A program made the position numbers and the translations under genes. Below the pieces are notes generated by a model. That model had not been told where the DNA came from. It made no database searches and saw nothing but the letters and a program-made list of their open reading frames with translations. A stretch of 64,000 nt of DNA, taken from Chitinophagaceae bacterium (lineage in GTDB: Bacteria; Bacteroidota; Bacteroidia; Chitinophagales; Chitinophagaceae). Below, piece after piece: positions 51,521-61,304 of the stretch. The stretch lies in NCBI GenBank assembly GCA_019745155.1, contig JAIETM010000015.1, positions 143,214 through 207,213 of the forward strand. Direction: 5' to 3'. The first letter of the stretch is position 1. Each line of letters opens with the position of its first letter.

Positions 51521-52786
51521 ATGGAAAGATTTCAGGGCATACTCGGTGTATTGCTGATCCTCGCGATTGCATTTGCTTTTTCCAATAACAAGAAACGTAT
51601 CAATGTCCGACTCGTAATCAGCGGCATTCTCTTACAAACTTTTATTGCTGTACTCGTACTGAAAGTGCCGCCGGTAACGGCTTTCTTCCAGAAACTGGGC
51701 CATGGCATGGAAAAGATTGAAGCATTTGCCCGTCAGGGTGCGTCTTTCGTGTACGGCGGATTGGGTGTGCAGCAAATGGATGGCACCATCGGCAACTATG
51801 TAAACGGCGGCTTTGTGTTTGCCTTCAACGTAACTGCCACCATCATCTTGGTTTGTGTACTCGTTGCCATTCTATACCATGTAGGCATCATGCAGCGTGT
51901 AGTAGCTGTGATTGCTAAAGCCATGAACTACGTGATGCGCGTGAGCGGTGCCGAAGCCCTGAGCAATGTGGCATCGGCTTTTGTTGGTCAGGTAGAAGCA
52001 CAGGTAATGATTCGTCCTTACTTAGCAGGTATGACCAAAAGTGAGCTCCTCGCCAGCATGAGTGGTAGCTTGGCCTGTATTGCAGGCGGTATCCTTGTGG
52101 TATATGTGAATATGGGCGCACAAGCCGGTTATGATCTGGCGCCCAAACTGATTGCTGCCAGTTTAATGGCTGCACCCGGTGCTTTGGTGATTTCCAAGAT
52201 TGTGTTTCCTGAGACAGAAGAAAGTCAGACCATGGGCACGGTGAAACTGGAAGTGAAAAGTCATTATACCAATGTGGTGGATGCCATTTCGCACGGTGCC
52301 GGTGATGGTTTCAAAATTGCCATGAATGTGATTGCCATGCTGATCGGTTTCATTGCTTTGATTGCGATGATCGACTGGAGCTTGATGCGCATTGGCCATA
52401 TTTTCGATCCCAACTTTAACCTCAGCCTCAACTGGATATTTGGTAAGCTCTTCTATCCCATTGCCTGGTCGATGGGCGTGCCTGCTAGCGATGTCAACAA
52501 TGTGGCTACTTTGTTGGGACAAAAACTCACCATCAACGAATTTGTGGCTTTCCAGAACCTGGCCAATAAATCTGTACCCATCGTAACCGAGAAAGGTTTG
52601 CTGATTGTGTCTATTGCCATCTGTGGCTTTGCCAATTTCAGTAGTGTAGGTATGCAGATTGGTGGTATTGGAGAATTGGCACCTACCCGCAGAGCAGATC
52701 TGGCCAGATTGGGCTTGAAAGCTTTGTTATGCGGTACCTTGGCATCCTATCTCTCTGCCAGCATTGCCGGTATTTTACTGAGCTAA
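51521..52786 (+). CDS. nupC: Concentrative nucleoside transporter (CNT, NupC-like)
   Basis: A 421-residue membrane protein from the ATG at 51521; the upstream TTG is unlikely. It has about ten helices and the CNT signatures GGFVFAFNVTATIILV-like, VGQVEAQVMIRPYL (family VGQTEAP region), ICGFANFSSVGMQIGGIG and APTRRADLARLGLKALL. It imports nucleosides with H+ or Na+. It may work with the phosphorylase-type salvage route, but no such gene is adjacent. Confidence 0.92.
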   Translation: MERFQGILGVLLILAIAFAFSNNKKRINVRLVISGILLQTFIAVLVLKVPPVTAFFQKLGHGMEKIEAFARQGASFVYGGLGVQQMDGTIGNYVNGGFVFAFNVTATIILVCVLVAILYHVGIMQRVVAVIAKAMNYVMRVSGAEALSNVASAFVGQVEAQVMIRPYLAGMTKSELLASMSGSLACIAGGILVVYVNMGAQAGYDLAPKLIAASLMAAPGALVISKIVFPETEESQTMGTVKLEVKSHYTNVVDAISHGAGDGFKIAMNVIAMLIGFIALIAMIDWSLMRIGHIFDPNFNLSLNWIFGKLFYPIAWSMGVPASDVNNVATLLGQKLTINEFVAFQNLANKSVPIVTEKGLLIVSIAICGFANFSSVGMQIGGIGELAPTRRADLARLGLKALLCGTLASYLSASIAGILLS

Positions 52787-52896
52787 TTTGTGGAAGCTTT
52801 TTTCCTTGTATAACTGTTTGATTGAACAGTGGATACCTCTTTTTTTCGAAGGACGAAAGAACTGATTTATCTCATTTTTTAGTGCAGGGTTTCAGT

Positions 52897-52904
52897 TAGT
52901 TTTG
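52897..52904 (+). promoter_or_regulatory. -7 promoter element of mqnE (leaderless)
   Basis: TAGTTTTG fits TAnnTTTG, and the first ATG is only 4 bp after it. The transcript should start at or within a few bases of the ATG, so it would be leaderless or start at the second ATG (52912). Confidence 0.5.
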
Positions 52905-52908
52905 CGCC

Positions 52909-54102
52909 ATGATGAACGCATTATCTACACAGTTACTCTCCGATCCATTTCAGCTAGTAGCAGCCACCAAAGAACCCGATCTCAAGCGCATTGGCGAAAA
53001 GATTTTGAACAAGGAACGCATCAGTTTTGAAGATGGCGTAGACCTGTTTGTGCGTGCATCTCTCCCATTTGTGGGAACTCTGGCCAACTGGGTGCGTGAG
53101 CAAAAGCATGGCCACAAAACTTATTTCAACAGAAACTTCCACATTGAGCCAACGAATGTGTGCGTGTACTCTTGCAAGTTCTGTTCTTATTCTCGCCTCT
53201 ATGCCCACCGCGAAGAAGGTTGGGAACTGAGCATTGAGCAGATGATGCACATGGTAAAAGCCTACGATGGCAAACCCATTACCGAAGTGCATATTGTAGG
53301 TGGTGTGCATCCAAAGATGGATATGGAATTCTTCAAAGACTTGCTGCGTTCTATCAAAGCACACAGACCTGATTTGCATATCAAAGGATTTACAGCAGTA
53401 GAATTGGATTACATGTTCCGCAAAGCCAAGCTCACTGTAGAAGAAGGTATGCGTCAGCTACATGAAGCTGGATTAGATTCTTTACCTGGTGGTGGTGCAG
53501 AAATCTTCTATCCTGAAGTGCGCGAGCAGATCTGTGCCGATAAAGTGGATGGTGATGGTTGGTTAGCGATTCACAAAGCAGCCCATCAATTGGGTATGCA
53601 TAGCAATGCCACCATGTTGTACGGTCATGTAGAAGAATACTGGCATCGTGTGGATCATATGGAGCAATTGCGTAAGCTGCAGGATGAAACAGGTGGATTC
53701 AACACATTTATCCCTTTGAAGTTCCGTAACCACGATAATGAGATGAGCCATGTGACTGAATCTTCAGTAATCGAAGACATGAAGGTCTATGCCATTGCTC
53801 GTTTGTACATGGATAATTTCCCGCACCTGAAAGCTTACTGGCCAATGTTGGGTCGTCAAAACGCTCAACTCACACTCAGCTTTGGTGTGAATGATATTGA
53901 TGGTACTATTGATGATTCTACCAAGATTTACTCCATGGCAGGTAGCGAGGAACAAAACCCTAGTATGAGTACTGCGCAATTGGTGAACCTGATTAAACAG
54001 GTAAAACGTCAGCCAATTGAGCGCGATACTTTGTACAATGTGGTCAAAGACTACAGCAATGTGGATTTAGCTGTCTTAGAGGCCGATCCGAATATGAATT
54101 AA
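52909..54102 (+). CDS. mqnE: Aminodeoxyfutalosine synthase, radical SAM
   Basis: A 397-residue radical SAM enzyme of the futalosine menaquinone pathway: it joins 3-[(1-carboxyvinyl)oxy]benzoate and SAM to give 6-amino-6-deoxyfutalosine. The cluster motif is CVYSCKFC (Cys85, 89, 92), and family features are NFHIEPTNVC, EVHIVGGVHP, PGGGAEIF and MLYGHVEEYWHRVDHMEQLR. The length is right for MqnE rather than MqnC. The organism therefore uses menaquinone, which would also be the electron donor of the NrfD module. Confidence 0.93.
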   Translation: MMNALSTQLLSDPFQLVAATKEPDLKRIGEKILNKERISFEDGVDLFVRASLPFVGTLANWVREQKHGHKTYFNRNFHIEPTNVCVYSCKFCSYSRLYAHREEGWELSIEQMMHMVKAYDGKPITEVHIVGGVHPKMDMEFFKDLLRSIKAHRPDLHIKGFTAVELDYMFRKAKLTVEEGMRQLHEAGLDSLPGGGAEIFYPEVREQICADKVDGDGWLAIHKAAHQLGMHSNATMLYGHVEEYWHRVDHMEQLRKLQDETGGFNTFIPLKFRNHDNEMSHVTESSVIEDMKVYAIARLYMDNFPHLKAYWPMLGRQNAQLTLSFGVNDIDGTIDDSTKIYSMAGSEEQNPSMSTAQLVNLIKQVKRQPIERDTLYNVVKDYSNVDLAVLEADPNMN

Positions 54103-54593
54103 TAAAGCGGGTCTTTAGTCTCTGGTCTTTGGTCTCTTGTTTTGATTGGGATTTTCACGCAAGAACCGTAAAGTCGACATAGCGCGCAATGATGAATATG
54201 CGAGAACTCTTTTAACTCTTGTTCTCTGCGGTTAAGGATCAAAATACGAGAAACGAGACTAGAGAAACGAAAGCTAAAAGGCTCAATCAGAAATCGCAAA
54301 TTTAAAATAGGTAATCTTCGCGCCACTTCGCGTCCTTGCGCTTGTCTAAACTATGCTGAAGCTTTGTTTAGCAGGCCGCCGAAGCTGTAGCGCAGGTGCA
54401 TCTCTGCGTTGAATCTTAAAAGACGAGACTCGAGAAACGAATGCTAAAAAGCGTTTGGCTTTATGCCTTAAGCTTTAAGCAATTTCAAATCACAAATTTT
54501 AATAGGTAATCTTCGCGTTACTTCGCGTCCTTGCGACTTTGCGGTTAAATAATCATCTCCAAAAGACTAAAGACCAGCACCCAAAGGCCTCAC
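54103..54593. repeat. Repeat-rich intergenic region
   Basis: About 490 bp without a gene, between convergent mqnE and sdaA. It holds GGTCTTTAGTCTCTGGTCTT (as at 49230), ATGCTAAAAAGCG...TTATGCCTTA (like the start of the 178-bp repeat) and CTTCGCGTCCTTGCGACTTT GCGGTTAAATAATC-type text (like 48555). AATAGGTAATCTTCGCG occurs twice within it (about 54307 and 54503). Confidence 0.7.
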
Positions 54594-56021
54594 CTAACAT
54601 TCCGGTAATGAAATTGGGATATGTACTGCTAAACCACCATCAGCAGTTTCTTTGTATTTGCTGCTCATGTCCAATGCCGTGTTCCACATGGTGGCGATTA
54701 CTTTGTCCAAACTCACCACAGCGAAATCAGGTGTACTCTGCAATGCCAACTGAGAAGCAGTAATGGCTTTAATCGCACCCATCGTATTTCTTTCAATGCA
54801 TGGAATCTGTACCAATCCGCCAATAGGATCGCAGGTTAAACCCAAATGATGTTCCATCGCAATTTCTGCAGCCATCAGGGTTTGTCTTTGCGTACCACCG
54901 AGTGCTTCCGTTAAAGCCGCAGCAGCCATCGCTGAGGACACACCAATCTCTGCCTGACAGCCACCCATCGCTGCAGAAATAGTGGCACCTTTTTTAAAGA
55001 TGCTGCCGATTTCAGAAGCAGTCAACAAGAACTGCATGATTTTGTCTTCATTATTGCCGCCACTGAATGCTACATAATACATCAGTACTGCGGGAATCAC
55101 ACCGGCAGCACCGTTGGTAGGTGCGGTTACAACCCTGCCGAAAGAAGCATTCTCTTCGTTTACTGCTAGTGCAAAGCAACTCACCCAATCAAGAATGTAT
55201 TGGAAATTTTGTCCGCCACTTTGTATGGCTTCTAACCAGCTATTGTAATCATTGCAAGATTTACCTGCCAGCATTTTCTTATTTAAGTCAAATGCACGAC
55301 GCTTCACTTTGAGTCCGCCCGGTAATTCACCTTGTGTATGGCACCCGCGGTAAATGCAATCGCGCATGGTATGCCAGATATTTAAGACACCAGCTTTGGT
55401 TGCTGCTTCATCGCGCCATGCATGTTCATTTTCTATGACTACTTCATACACATGCATACCGGTTTTCATACACCAGTGCAGTAGATCATCTGCAGTATTC
55501 ACAGGAAAAGGAAGGTCTACATTTGATTTCTGCGCAGCGCCCTCTCCTTCTTGTACGACAAATCCGCCGCCAATAGAATACCAGGTCTGGCTGATGTTTT
55601 CACCATTGCTGAGTGTAGCGAGAAAACTCATGCCATTGGGATGAAAAGGCAGGGTTTCATTCACGAGGAAAACCACATCGGTAGCGGGTTGAAAAGCAAT
55701 GCCCTGTTCCCCTCCCAAAGCAATAAAACCTGTTTCGTTGATGCGGGCAATGGTTGGGTTAATGTCTTCAACCGGAATGGTGACAGGATCTGCGCCTGCT
55801 AAGCCAAGAATAACGGCAACATCCGTTCCGTGTCCTTTCCCAGTTTTAGCCAAAGAACCGTAGAGCAATACCTGCACGCCGGTAACCAGGTTTAATTGAT
55901 TATTAGATTGTAGAGATTGAACAAAACGTTGTGCAGCTCTCCAAGGACCCAGTGTATGGGAACTGGAAGGACCAACACCTATTTTAAACATGTCGAAAAC
56001 CGATATCGCTTCGTGGGGCAT
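54594..56021 (-). CDS. sdaA: L-serine ammonia-lyase (single-chain, Fe-S)
   Basis: A 475-residue L-serine dehydratase converting serine to pyruvate and ammonia with a [4Fe-4S] cluster. The N-terminal beta domain starts with [20 protein letters not shown] and the alpha domain carries the cluster cysteines in [38 protein letters not shown] and [16 protein letters not shown] are family signatures. It has the bacterial fused alpha-beta form at normal length. It is convergent with mqnE and divergent from the serine hydrolase. Confidence 0.95.
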   Translation of the reverse strand: MPHEAISVFDMFKIGVGPSSSHTLGPWRAAQRFVQSLQSNNQLNLVTGVQVLLYGSLAKTGKGHGTDVAVILGLAGADPVTIPVEDINPTIARINETGFIALGGEQGIAFQPATDVVFLVNETLPFHPNGMSFLATLSNGENISQTWYSIGGGFVVQEGEGAAQKSNVDLPFPVNTADDLLHWCMKTGMHVYEVVIENEHAWRDEAATKAGVLNIWHTMRDCIYRGCHTQGELPGGLKVKRRAFDLNKKMLAGKSCNDYNSWLEAIQSGGQNFQYILDWVSCFALAVNEENASFGRVVTAPTNGAAGVIPAVLMYYVAFSGGNNEDKIMQFLLTASEIGSIFKKGATISAAMGGCQAEIGVSSAMAAAALTEALGGTQRQTLMAAEIAMEHHLGLTCDPIGGLVQIPCIERNTMGAIKAITASQLALQSTPDFAVVSLDKVIATMWNTALDMSSKYKETADGGLAVHIPISLPEC

Positions 56022-56156
56022 GGAGATAAGTTAAAAGTCAAAATTCAAAAGGCAAAAGTGAAAAGTCATGATTGATACATGTAACCCAGACTTTGCAACC
56101 GTTTGGTCAAAGCTAAATAAAATTAAGTGGCTGTAAGCTGCAAGAGGGCTTAGCGG

Positions 56157-56164
56157 TATATTTG
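56157..56164 (+). promoter_or_regulatory. -7 promoter element of the serine hydrolase gene (leaderless)
   Basis: TATATTTG fits TAnnTTTG exactly and ends 3 bp before ATG 56168. The TTG at 56162 is inside it and cannot be the start. The mRNA would be leaderless. Confidence 0.5.
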
Positions 56165-56167
56165 AGT

Positions 56168-57430
56168 ATGCGTTATCTACAACTATCGGTTATACTCTTG
56201 TACAGTCTTTGTGTACAGGCACAGCCATCGGCTTTGAAGCATCTAAAGAAAGATACTTTGCTGGAATCTATCCTGCGCAGCCATCCCGCGTTTGCGCAAG
56301 TACAGCAACATCGAAGCGATTGGAATGTGCAGATAGTTTATACCGAGATCAACCGCAACAAACGCAATAAGCCCAGTTTTACGGATCATTCGTTTAACCT
56401 GCAACCCGGTGCTTATTTCTATCCGGCCAGCACGGTCAAAATGCCCATTGCTTTTCTGGCTTTGGAGAAATTGAATGAGTTGAATATTCCTGGGTTGGAC
56501 ATGAATACCACTATGCTCACCGATTCGGCCACTGCGAAGCAGGATCATGTGTACCATCATCCACTTGCTGGCGATGGCAGACCAACGATAGCGCATTATA
56601 TCAAACAGATTTTTCTAGTGAGCGATAACGATGCCTATAATCGTTTATATGAATTCCTTGGTCAGGAATATATCCAGCGTAAGCTGAAAGAAAAAGGTTA
56701 TCCAGATGCAGTGATTCGTCATCGTTTGAGTGTATCGCTTACAGATCAGCAGAACCGACAAACCAATCCGATTCGTTTTATAGATTCCACCGGTAAAACG
56801 ATTTACGAACAACCAGCTCAGAACAATACCAATGCCTTACCTAATTTGAATATGTTTCAGGGCAAGGGTTATATGCGGGGCAGCAAGCTGATCAATGAGC
56901 CTTTTAATTTTTCCGAGAAGAATCGGGTTTACCTGCAGGACCTGCACAATATGCTGAAAGCGGTCATGTTTCCGGAATCTGTTTCAGCTAAACAACGATT
57001 CAAACTCACGCAAACCGACCTCAATTTCCTCCGCAGATGGATGAGCAGCTATCCTGGTGAAAGTAAATACCCGGAATATCCTGCCAATGAATATTGGCCA
57101 AGCTATGTGAAGTTTCTGTATTATGGCTCAGAAAAGCAAAGTCCAATTCAGCAGCATATCCGCATTTTCAACAAGGTAGGTGATGCTTATGGCTACCTTG
57201 CCGATATTGCTTATTTCGCTGATTTTCAAAATAATATTGAGTTTATCTTAAGTGCAACTGTATATTGTAATAGTGATGGCATATTCAATGATGATCACTA
57301 TGACTATGACAAAATCGGCTTTCCTTTTATGCGGGATCTGGGCAAAGCTGTCTACCAGCACGCCTTAAAACGTGTTAAAAAGCACTCGCCTAACCTGAAA
57401 AACTTTGTCTACACATATCAGCGGGACTAG
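56168..57430 (+). CDS. Exported serine hydrolase, class A beta-lactamase fold
   Basis: A 420-residue exported protein (signal peptide ending at CVQAQ). It has the beta-lactamase/penicillin-binding motifs STVKMPIAF (Ser-x-x-Lys) near 97 and VSDNDAYN (SDN loop) near 157. A clear KTG was not found; FNKVGDAYG near 337 may take its place. The many inserts relative to true class A lactamases make antibiotic hydrolysis doubtful; it may be a cell-wall or peptide hydrolase. It ends just before the DUF4397 gene. Confidence 0.75.
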   Translation: MRYLQLSVILLYSLCVQAQPSALKHLKKDTLLESILRSHPAFAQVQQHRSDWNVQIVYTEINRNKRNKPSFTDHSFNLQPGAYFYPASTVKMPIAFLALEKLNELNIPGLDMNTTMLTDSATAKQDHVYHHPLAGDGRPTIAHYIKQIFLVSDNDAYNRLYEFLGQEYIQRKLKEKGYPDAVIRHRLSVSLTDQQNRQTNPIRFIDSTGKTIYEQPAQNNTNALPNLNMFQGKGYMRGSKLINEPFNFSEKNRVYLQDLHNMLKAVMFPESVSAKQRFKLTQTDLNFLRRWMSSYPGESKYPEYPANEYWPSYVKFLYYGSEKQSPIQQHIRIFNKVGDAYGYLADIAYFADFQNNIEFILSATVYCNSDGIFNDDHYDYDKIGFPFMRDLGKAVYQHALKRVKKHSPNLKNFVYTYQRD

Positions 57431-57461
57431 TTTTGTCGTTTATAGTGAAGCGTTTACAGAC

Positions 57462-58169
57462 ATGAAGAAGACTGGTTTAGCATTACTGGCCTTAACTCTA
57501 TTGGTTTGCTCTTGCAGCAAGACGAGTGATACCCGCATGGCCAAAATCAAGTTTATTAACGCCTATCCTTCCAGCACATACCGTTTCGCAGCCAACGATA
57601 AGGACCTCACTCCTGGCCTGATTCAATCCAATCAGGGTTCTGACCTGATTGAGATACTCAATGGTACTGTGCGTATTAAAGGTTTTGACAAGCGCAACTC
57701 TGCGGTCATTGATACCAGTATCAAACTGGCTCCTTTCAAGAATTACACCATGATAGGCTATGATGCCCGATACAATACCCTCAAAAGTTCCCTGATTGAG
57801 GATGATCTTACAGTGCCTGCATCAGGTAAAGCCCATGTACGTGTGGTTTACGCTTTTGTGGGCGGTGATACTTTACGTGTAAACACCCGCTTACGCAGTG
57901 CGAATGATTTTTGGGAAACTACGGGTCGCGCTTTTAGCGATCATGATTATGATGCACGTTACCGCGCTTTTAAAGCTGTTGCTGCTCCTGGCACCTATCA
58001 GTTTACCGTCACTGCTAATAAATCCACCAATGATATGGTCATTAACGAACCTTTGGTGAACCTGGCTTCTGGAAAAATCTATACCCTACTCGTGAATGCA
58101 GATATGAGTGGCGGTAGATCTTCGAATGGTGTACCCTTTTACACACTGAGTATTATCCAGCACAATTAA
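57462..58169 (+). CDS. DUF4397 lipoprotein
   Basis: A 235-residue predicted lipoprotein from the ATG at 57462 (signal LALTLLVCSC). It has two DUF4397-type beta units (AKIKFINAYPSSTYRFAAND; AHVRVVYAFVGGDTLRVNT). Such proteins resemble bacterial Ig-like surface domains; function unknown. It is 31 bp after the serine hydrolase stop and likely in the same operon. Confidence 0.8.
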   Translation: MKKTGLALLALTLLVCSCSKTSDTRMAKIKFINAYPSSTYRFAANDKDLTPGLIQSNQGSDLIEILNGTVRIKGFDKRNSAVIDTSIKLAPFKNYTMIGYDARYNTLKSSLIEDDLTVPASGKAHVRVVYAFVGGDTLRVNTRLRSANDFWETTGRAFSDHDYDARYRAFKAVAAPGTYQFTVTANKSTNDMVINEPLVNLASGKIYTLLVNADMSGGRSSNGVPFYTLSIIQHN

Positions 58170-58224
58170 TCAAGATTCCGGCTCTAGTTATTCAGATTCA
58201 GTGAAAGCAGGCGCTATCATAGGC

Positions 58225-58254
58225 TTTGCCGATAGGCGCATTTCCGTACATTTG
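58225..58254 (+). promoter_or_regulatory. Promoter of the aminotransferase gene
   Basis: TTTG at 58225-58228 (-33) and TACATTTG at 58247-58254 (-7, fits TAnnTTTG) are separated by 18 bp, the best full Bacteroidota promoter on the right side of the window. The ATG is 32 bp downstream. Confidence 0.7.
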
Positions 58255-58286
58255 AAGCATTCTCCAAGCAACCTAACTCTATAGCA

Positions 58287-59480
58287 ATGACTCAGTTGTC
58301 TTCCTTACTGCAAAGATTCAATGAACCGGAAACCCTGAAAATGGCCAAGCTTGGTCGCGAATTGCGCGCCAAGGGTATTGATGTGATTGATTTGAGTCTG
58401 GGTGAACCTGATTTTGATACGCCTCAACACGTAAAGGAAGCTGCCGTTAAAGCCATCAATGATAACTGGAGCCACTACACCCCAGTTGCCGGTTACCTAG
58501 ATGTACGCGAAGCAGTATGTACCAAGCTGAAGCGTGATAATAATCTCGATTATAAACCCGAGAACATCATCACTTCTACTGGTGCAAAGCAAAGTTTGGC
58601 GAATGCTATTCTTGCATTGGTGGATGAAGGCGATGAAGTGGTGATTCCAACACCTTATTGGGTAACTTATAGTGAGCTGGTAAAGATTGCTCGTGGTAAA
58701 GTGGTAGAAATTCGCACCAGTGTGGAACAGGGTTTTAAAGCAACGCCTGCACAAGTAGAAGCAGCTATTACCGAAAAGACTAGGGTCTTTATGTTTTCTT
58801 CTCCTTGTAACCCTAGTGGTGCTGTGTATAGTCAGGCAGAATTGGAAGGTTTAGCGAATGTATTTCGCAAATACCCCAACGTCACGATTCTTGCGGATGA
58901 GATTTACGAATACATCAATTTCGTAGGCAAGCATGCATCTATTGCGCAGTTTGCGGATCTAAAAGATCGTGTTGTAGTCATTAACGGATTGAGTAAGGGC
59001 TTTGCCATGACTGGCTGGCGCTTTGGCTATATCGCAGCAAATGCAGATATCGCAAAAGCTTGTGAGAAATTACAGGGACAGTTTACTAGTGCCACCTGCT
59101 CTATTACGCAGAAAGCAGCGGTAGAAGCTTTGACAGGCGATCTTCGTCCGTCTATGGCCATGACAGAAGAGTTTACACGCAGAAGAACAAGAACGCTGGA
59201 ATTAGTAAGTGCGATTCCTGGTTTAAAATGCAATGCACCTGAAGGCGCTTTCTATGTATTTCCTGATGTGAGCGCATATTATGGAAAGTCAGATGGTACT
59301 ACCACAATTCAGAACGCTGCTGATTTCAGTATGTATCTACTAAATACAGCCCATGTATCCAGTGTAATGGGCGATGCATTTGGTGAACCGCTTTGTGTAC
59401 GTTTCTCTTTTGCCAATAGCATGACCAATATTGAGCGTGCATGGGAAAGAATAGCTGCTGCTTTGGCTAAGCTGCATTAA
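58287..59480 (+). CDS. aspC: Class I aspartate aminotransferase
   Basis: A 397-residue PLP enzyme (fold type I, subgroup I-gamma, AspB-like): exchange of the amino group between aspartate (or a related amino acid) and 2-oxoglutarate. Motifs are DLSLGEPDFDTP, STGAKQSLANAI, SPCNPSGAVYS, DEIYEYINF, and the PLP lysine in NGLSKGFAMTGWRFGY. The final Arg region is PLCVRFSFAN. It has its own promoter and a shared terminator. Confidence 0.92.
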   Translation: MTQLSSLLQRFNEPETLKMAKLGRELRAKGIDVIDLSLGEPDFDTPQHVKEAAVKAINDNWSHYTPVAGYLDVREAVCTKLKRDNNLDYKPENIITSTGAKQSLANAILALVDEGDEVVIPTPYWVTYSELVKIARGKVVEIRTSVEQGFKATPAQVEAAITEKTRVFMFSSPCNPSGAVYSQAELEGLANVFRKYPNVTILADEIYEYINFVGKHASIAQFADLKDRVVVINGLSKGFAMTGWRFGYIAANADIAKACEKLQGQFTSATCSITQKAAVEALTGDLRPSMAMTEEFTRRRTRTLELVSAIPGLKCNAPEGAFYVFPDVSAYYGKSDGTTTIQNAADFSMYLLNTAHVSSVMGDAFGEPLCVRFSFANSMTNIERAWERIAAALAKLH

Positions 59481-59503
59481 TCTGATTGAACGATTATCTT
59501 CAA

Positions 59504-59533
59504 TAAAAAAGGACTTCATTTGAAGTCCTTTTT
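59504..59533. terminator. Bidirectional terminator between aspC and the M14 gene
   Basis: AAAAAAGGACTTCA followed directly by TGAAGTCCTTTTTG: a perfect stem with A-run on one side and T-run on the other, so it can stop transcription of both convergent genes. Confidence 0.85.
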
Positions 59534-59551
59534 GTTTAGTTGATTTTTAGC

Positions 59552-61294
59552 TTATTTGCTACTGCTACTGGCCACACCACCTTTCTTACTGTTTACAGTA
59601 ACTGTATAGGGTGCATTGCCTTGTACAATCCATTTTACGGTAACTGTGCCTAAACCGGGAATATTGGGCACAGCAATGGTTTGTGGATTATTCTTTTGTT
59701 CTGTGGTCTGGTTGAGATCTGCATTCTCGACCTGTATAGCGGCCAAAACTTTGGCTGTTGTATTGATGGTGATATAATCAGGTACTTCTATTTTATTCTT
59801 TACGTCCTGACTGCTGTGGGTTGGCATCAATCTTTCATTGGCCACGGTTGCTGTGATTTCTTTTAAGCCATCACCCAGATCACGTTCTTTTACTTCACTA
59901 ATCTTGAGCTTGGGTGTATGGTAGCAATGATAAATGGTGAAAGCCATGTTTCGGTGGGCATCGCTCTCTAATAAAAAACCGGGATGTGCTCTGCCGAAAT
60001 TCTTTTTGAAACCACCTACTTCAATTTTACCATACTGTGGATGATCGTATTCTTTCCAGGGCACAAATGCATCTTGGAACAACAAGTAACGATCGAAATC
60101 ATAAGTCTTATTATCGAAAGGATCGCGCGTGCCTTCACGCATGAACATGAGGTAGGGCGTCCACAATTCGTTAGAATAAGTATAGATGCCGCGACCAGCA
60201 TAGAACCAATCCAATTCACCGCCATAAGCAGAATATAAATCCTTGTACACTACCAAATACTTGTATCCCGGAATCAACTCCTCGCCTTTCTTGGCAATAG
60301 CATCATACACAGCAACATCTTGTGCATTGTAGGTATTCACATCTTCTTGTCCACCAGGACCACGCAGAATCATACCGCCAGCATTGTGGTAAGATTGTGC
60401 AGCTGCAATATTGGGATGCTTCATCACAAACTCCATGATGGCTCTGTTCTCAGGCAACGAGAATGGATATTTGTAAGCACCATTCTGGATATAGTTTGGC
60501 TGCCAGCCCCAACCCCAGTCGCGATTAGGATCGTATTCAAATGTGTAGCCGTCTTCATTTACGCGACCGTCGCCATCATTGTCAATACCCTCATTACCGA
60601 GTAATTCATATTCACCTTTTTCATCAGGGCCAACTTGAATCATGTTACGTGGATCTTTAGGATCAATTTTCCAGCGACCATTCGGACTCTTGCGGCGCAT
60701 CAAGGTGATATGACCATCACCATCGATATCATCAAAGCTGTCTTCATTCACCACACCATCGCCATCATTGTCCACAGGAATCACACCTGAACGTGGTGTA
60801 CTACCGGTGTTAGGCTTGTGCATATAACTATCGCGTGCATCTGGGTTGATGGTAGGCACGAGATAAAATACTTTGTCCTCCAGCAGCTCCTGAATAAACT
60901 TGGTGTCTGCATGCGACTCGGTTAAATACCAAGCAGTATAAAGCACAAATTCTGCGCCTTGAATTTCATTGGAGTGAATATTGCCATCGATATACATACC
61001 GGGCTTGAGTTGCTCATTACCCTTTTTGAAATTGGTAATCGTGAGGCACCAGAGATCTCGTCCTTCGAAGGATTTGCCTAATGATTCCAGTTTAGCTAGA
61101 TCGGGATAGGCAGCGGCAATCTTCTTACAGATTTCAGAGATGCCGCCATGATCGTAATACTTGTTCCAGCTCACAGCTACTTTTGGATTGGCGGGTGTAC
61201 CTGCGGCCTTGAATACTTGATTGGGTTGCTGTGCAGCAAGCGTTAAACTGATGGCTGCAAAGCCTATGCTGAGTAAAGATTTCAATGTTTGCAT
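59552..61294 (-). CDS. M14 zinc carboxypeptidase, exported, with Ca-binding-like inserts
   Basis: A 580-residue exported enzyme from the ATG at 61294 (signal to LTLAAQ). The M14 zinc site is intact: GNIHSNEIQGAE gives His107 and Glu110, the third ligand is His in SYHNAGGM, and a candidate for the catalytic Glu is in LLESDAHRN. Two acidic repeats resembling EF-hand/dockerin loops (DNDGDGVVNED; DNDGDGRVNEDG) are inserted between the zinc motifs. The C-terminal about 100 residues are a beta domain. It removes C-terminal residues of peptides outside the cytoplasm. The paralogous gene 61305-62933 is just upstream, 10 bp away. Confidence 0.9.
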   Translation of the reverse strand: MQTLKSLLSIGFAAISLTLAAQQPNQVFKAAGTPANPKVAVSWNKYYDHGGISEICKKIAAAYPDLAKLESLGKSFEGRDLWCLTITNFKKGNEQLKPGMYIDGNIHSNEIQGAEFVLYTAWYLTESHADTKFIQELLEDKVFYLVPTINPDARDSYMHKPNTGSTPRSGVIPVDNDGDGVVNEDSFDDIDGDGHITLMRRKSPNGRWKIDPKDPRNMIQVGPDEKGEYELLGNEGIDNDGDGRVNEDGYTFEYDPNRDWGWGWQPNYIQNGAYKYPFSLPENRAIMEFVMKHPNIAAAQSYHNAGGMILRGPGGQEDVNTYNAQDVAVYDAIAKKGEELIPGYKYLVVYKDLYSAYGGELDWFYAGRGIYTYSNELWTPYLMFMREGTRDPFDNKTYDFDRYLLFQDAFVPWKEYDHPQYGKIEVGGFKKNFGRAHPGFLLESDAHRNMAFTIYHCYHTPKLKISEVKERDLGDGLKEITATVANERLMPTHSSQDVKNKIEVPDYITINTTAKVLAAIQVENADLNQTTEQKNNPQTIAVPNIPGLGTVTVKWIVQGNAPYTVTVNSKKGGVASSSSK

Positions 61295-61304
61295 GATACG
61301 AGAT

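Noticed and set aside
56168..57430. True antibiotic-hydrolysing class A beta-lactamase
   Set aside because: STVK and SDN are present, but no clear KTG or Glu166-type omega loop was seen and the protein is much longer than class A enzymes.
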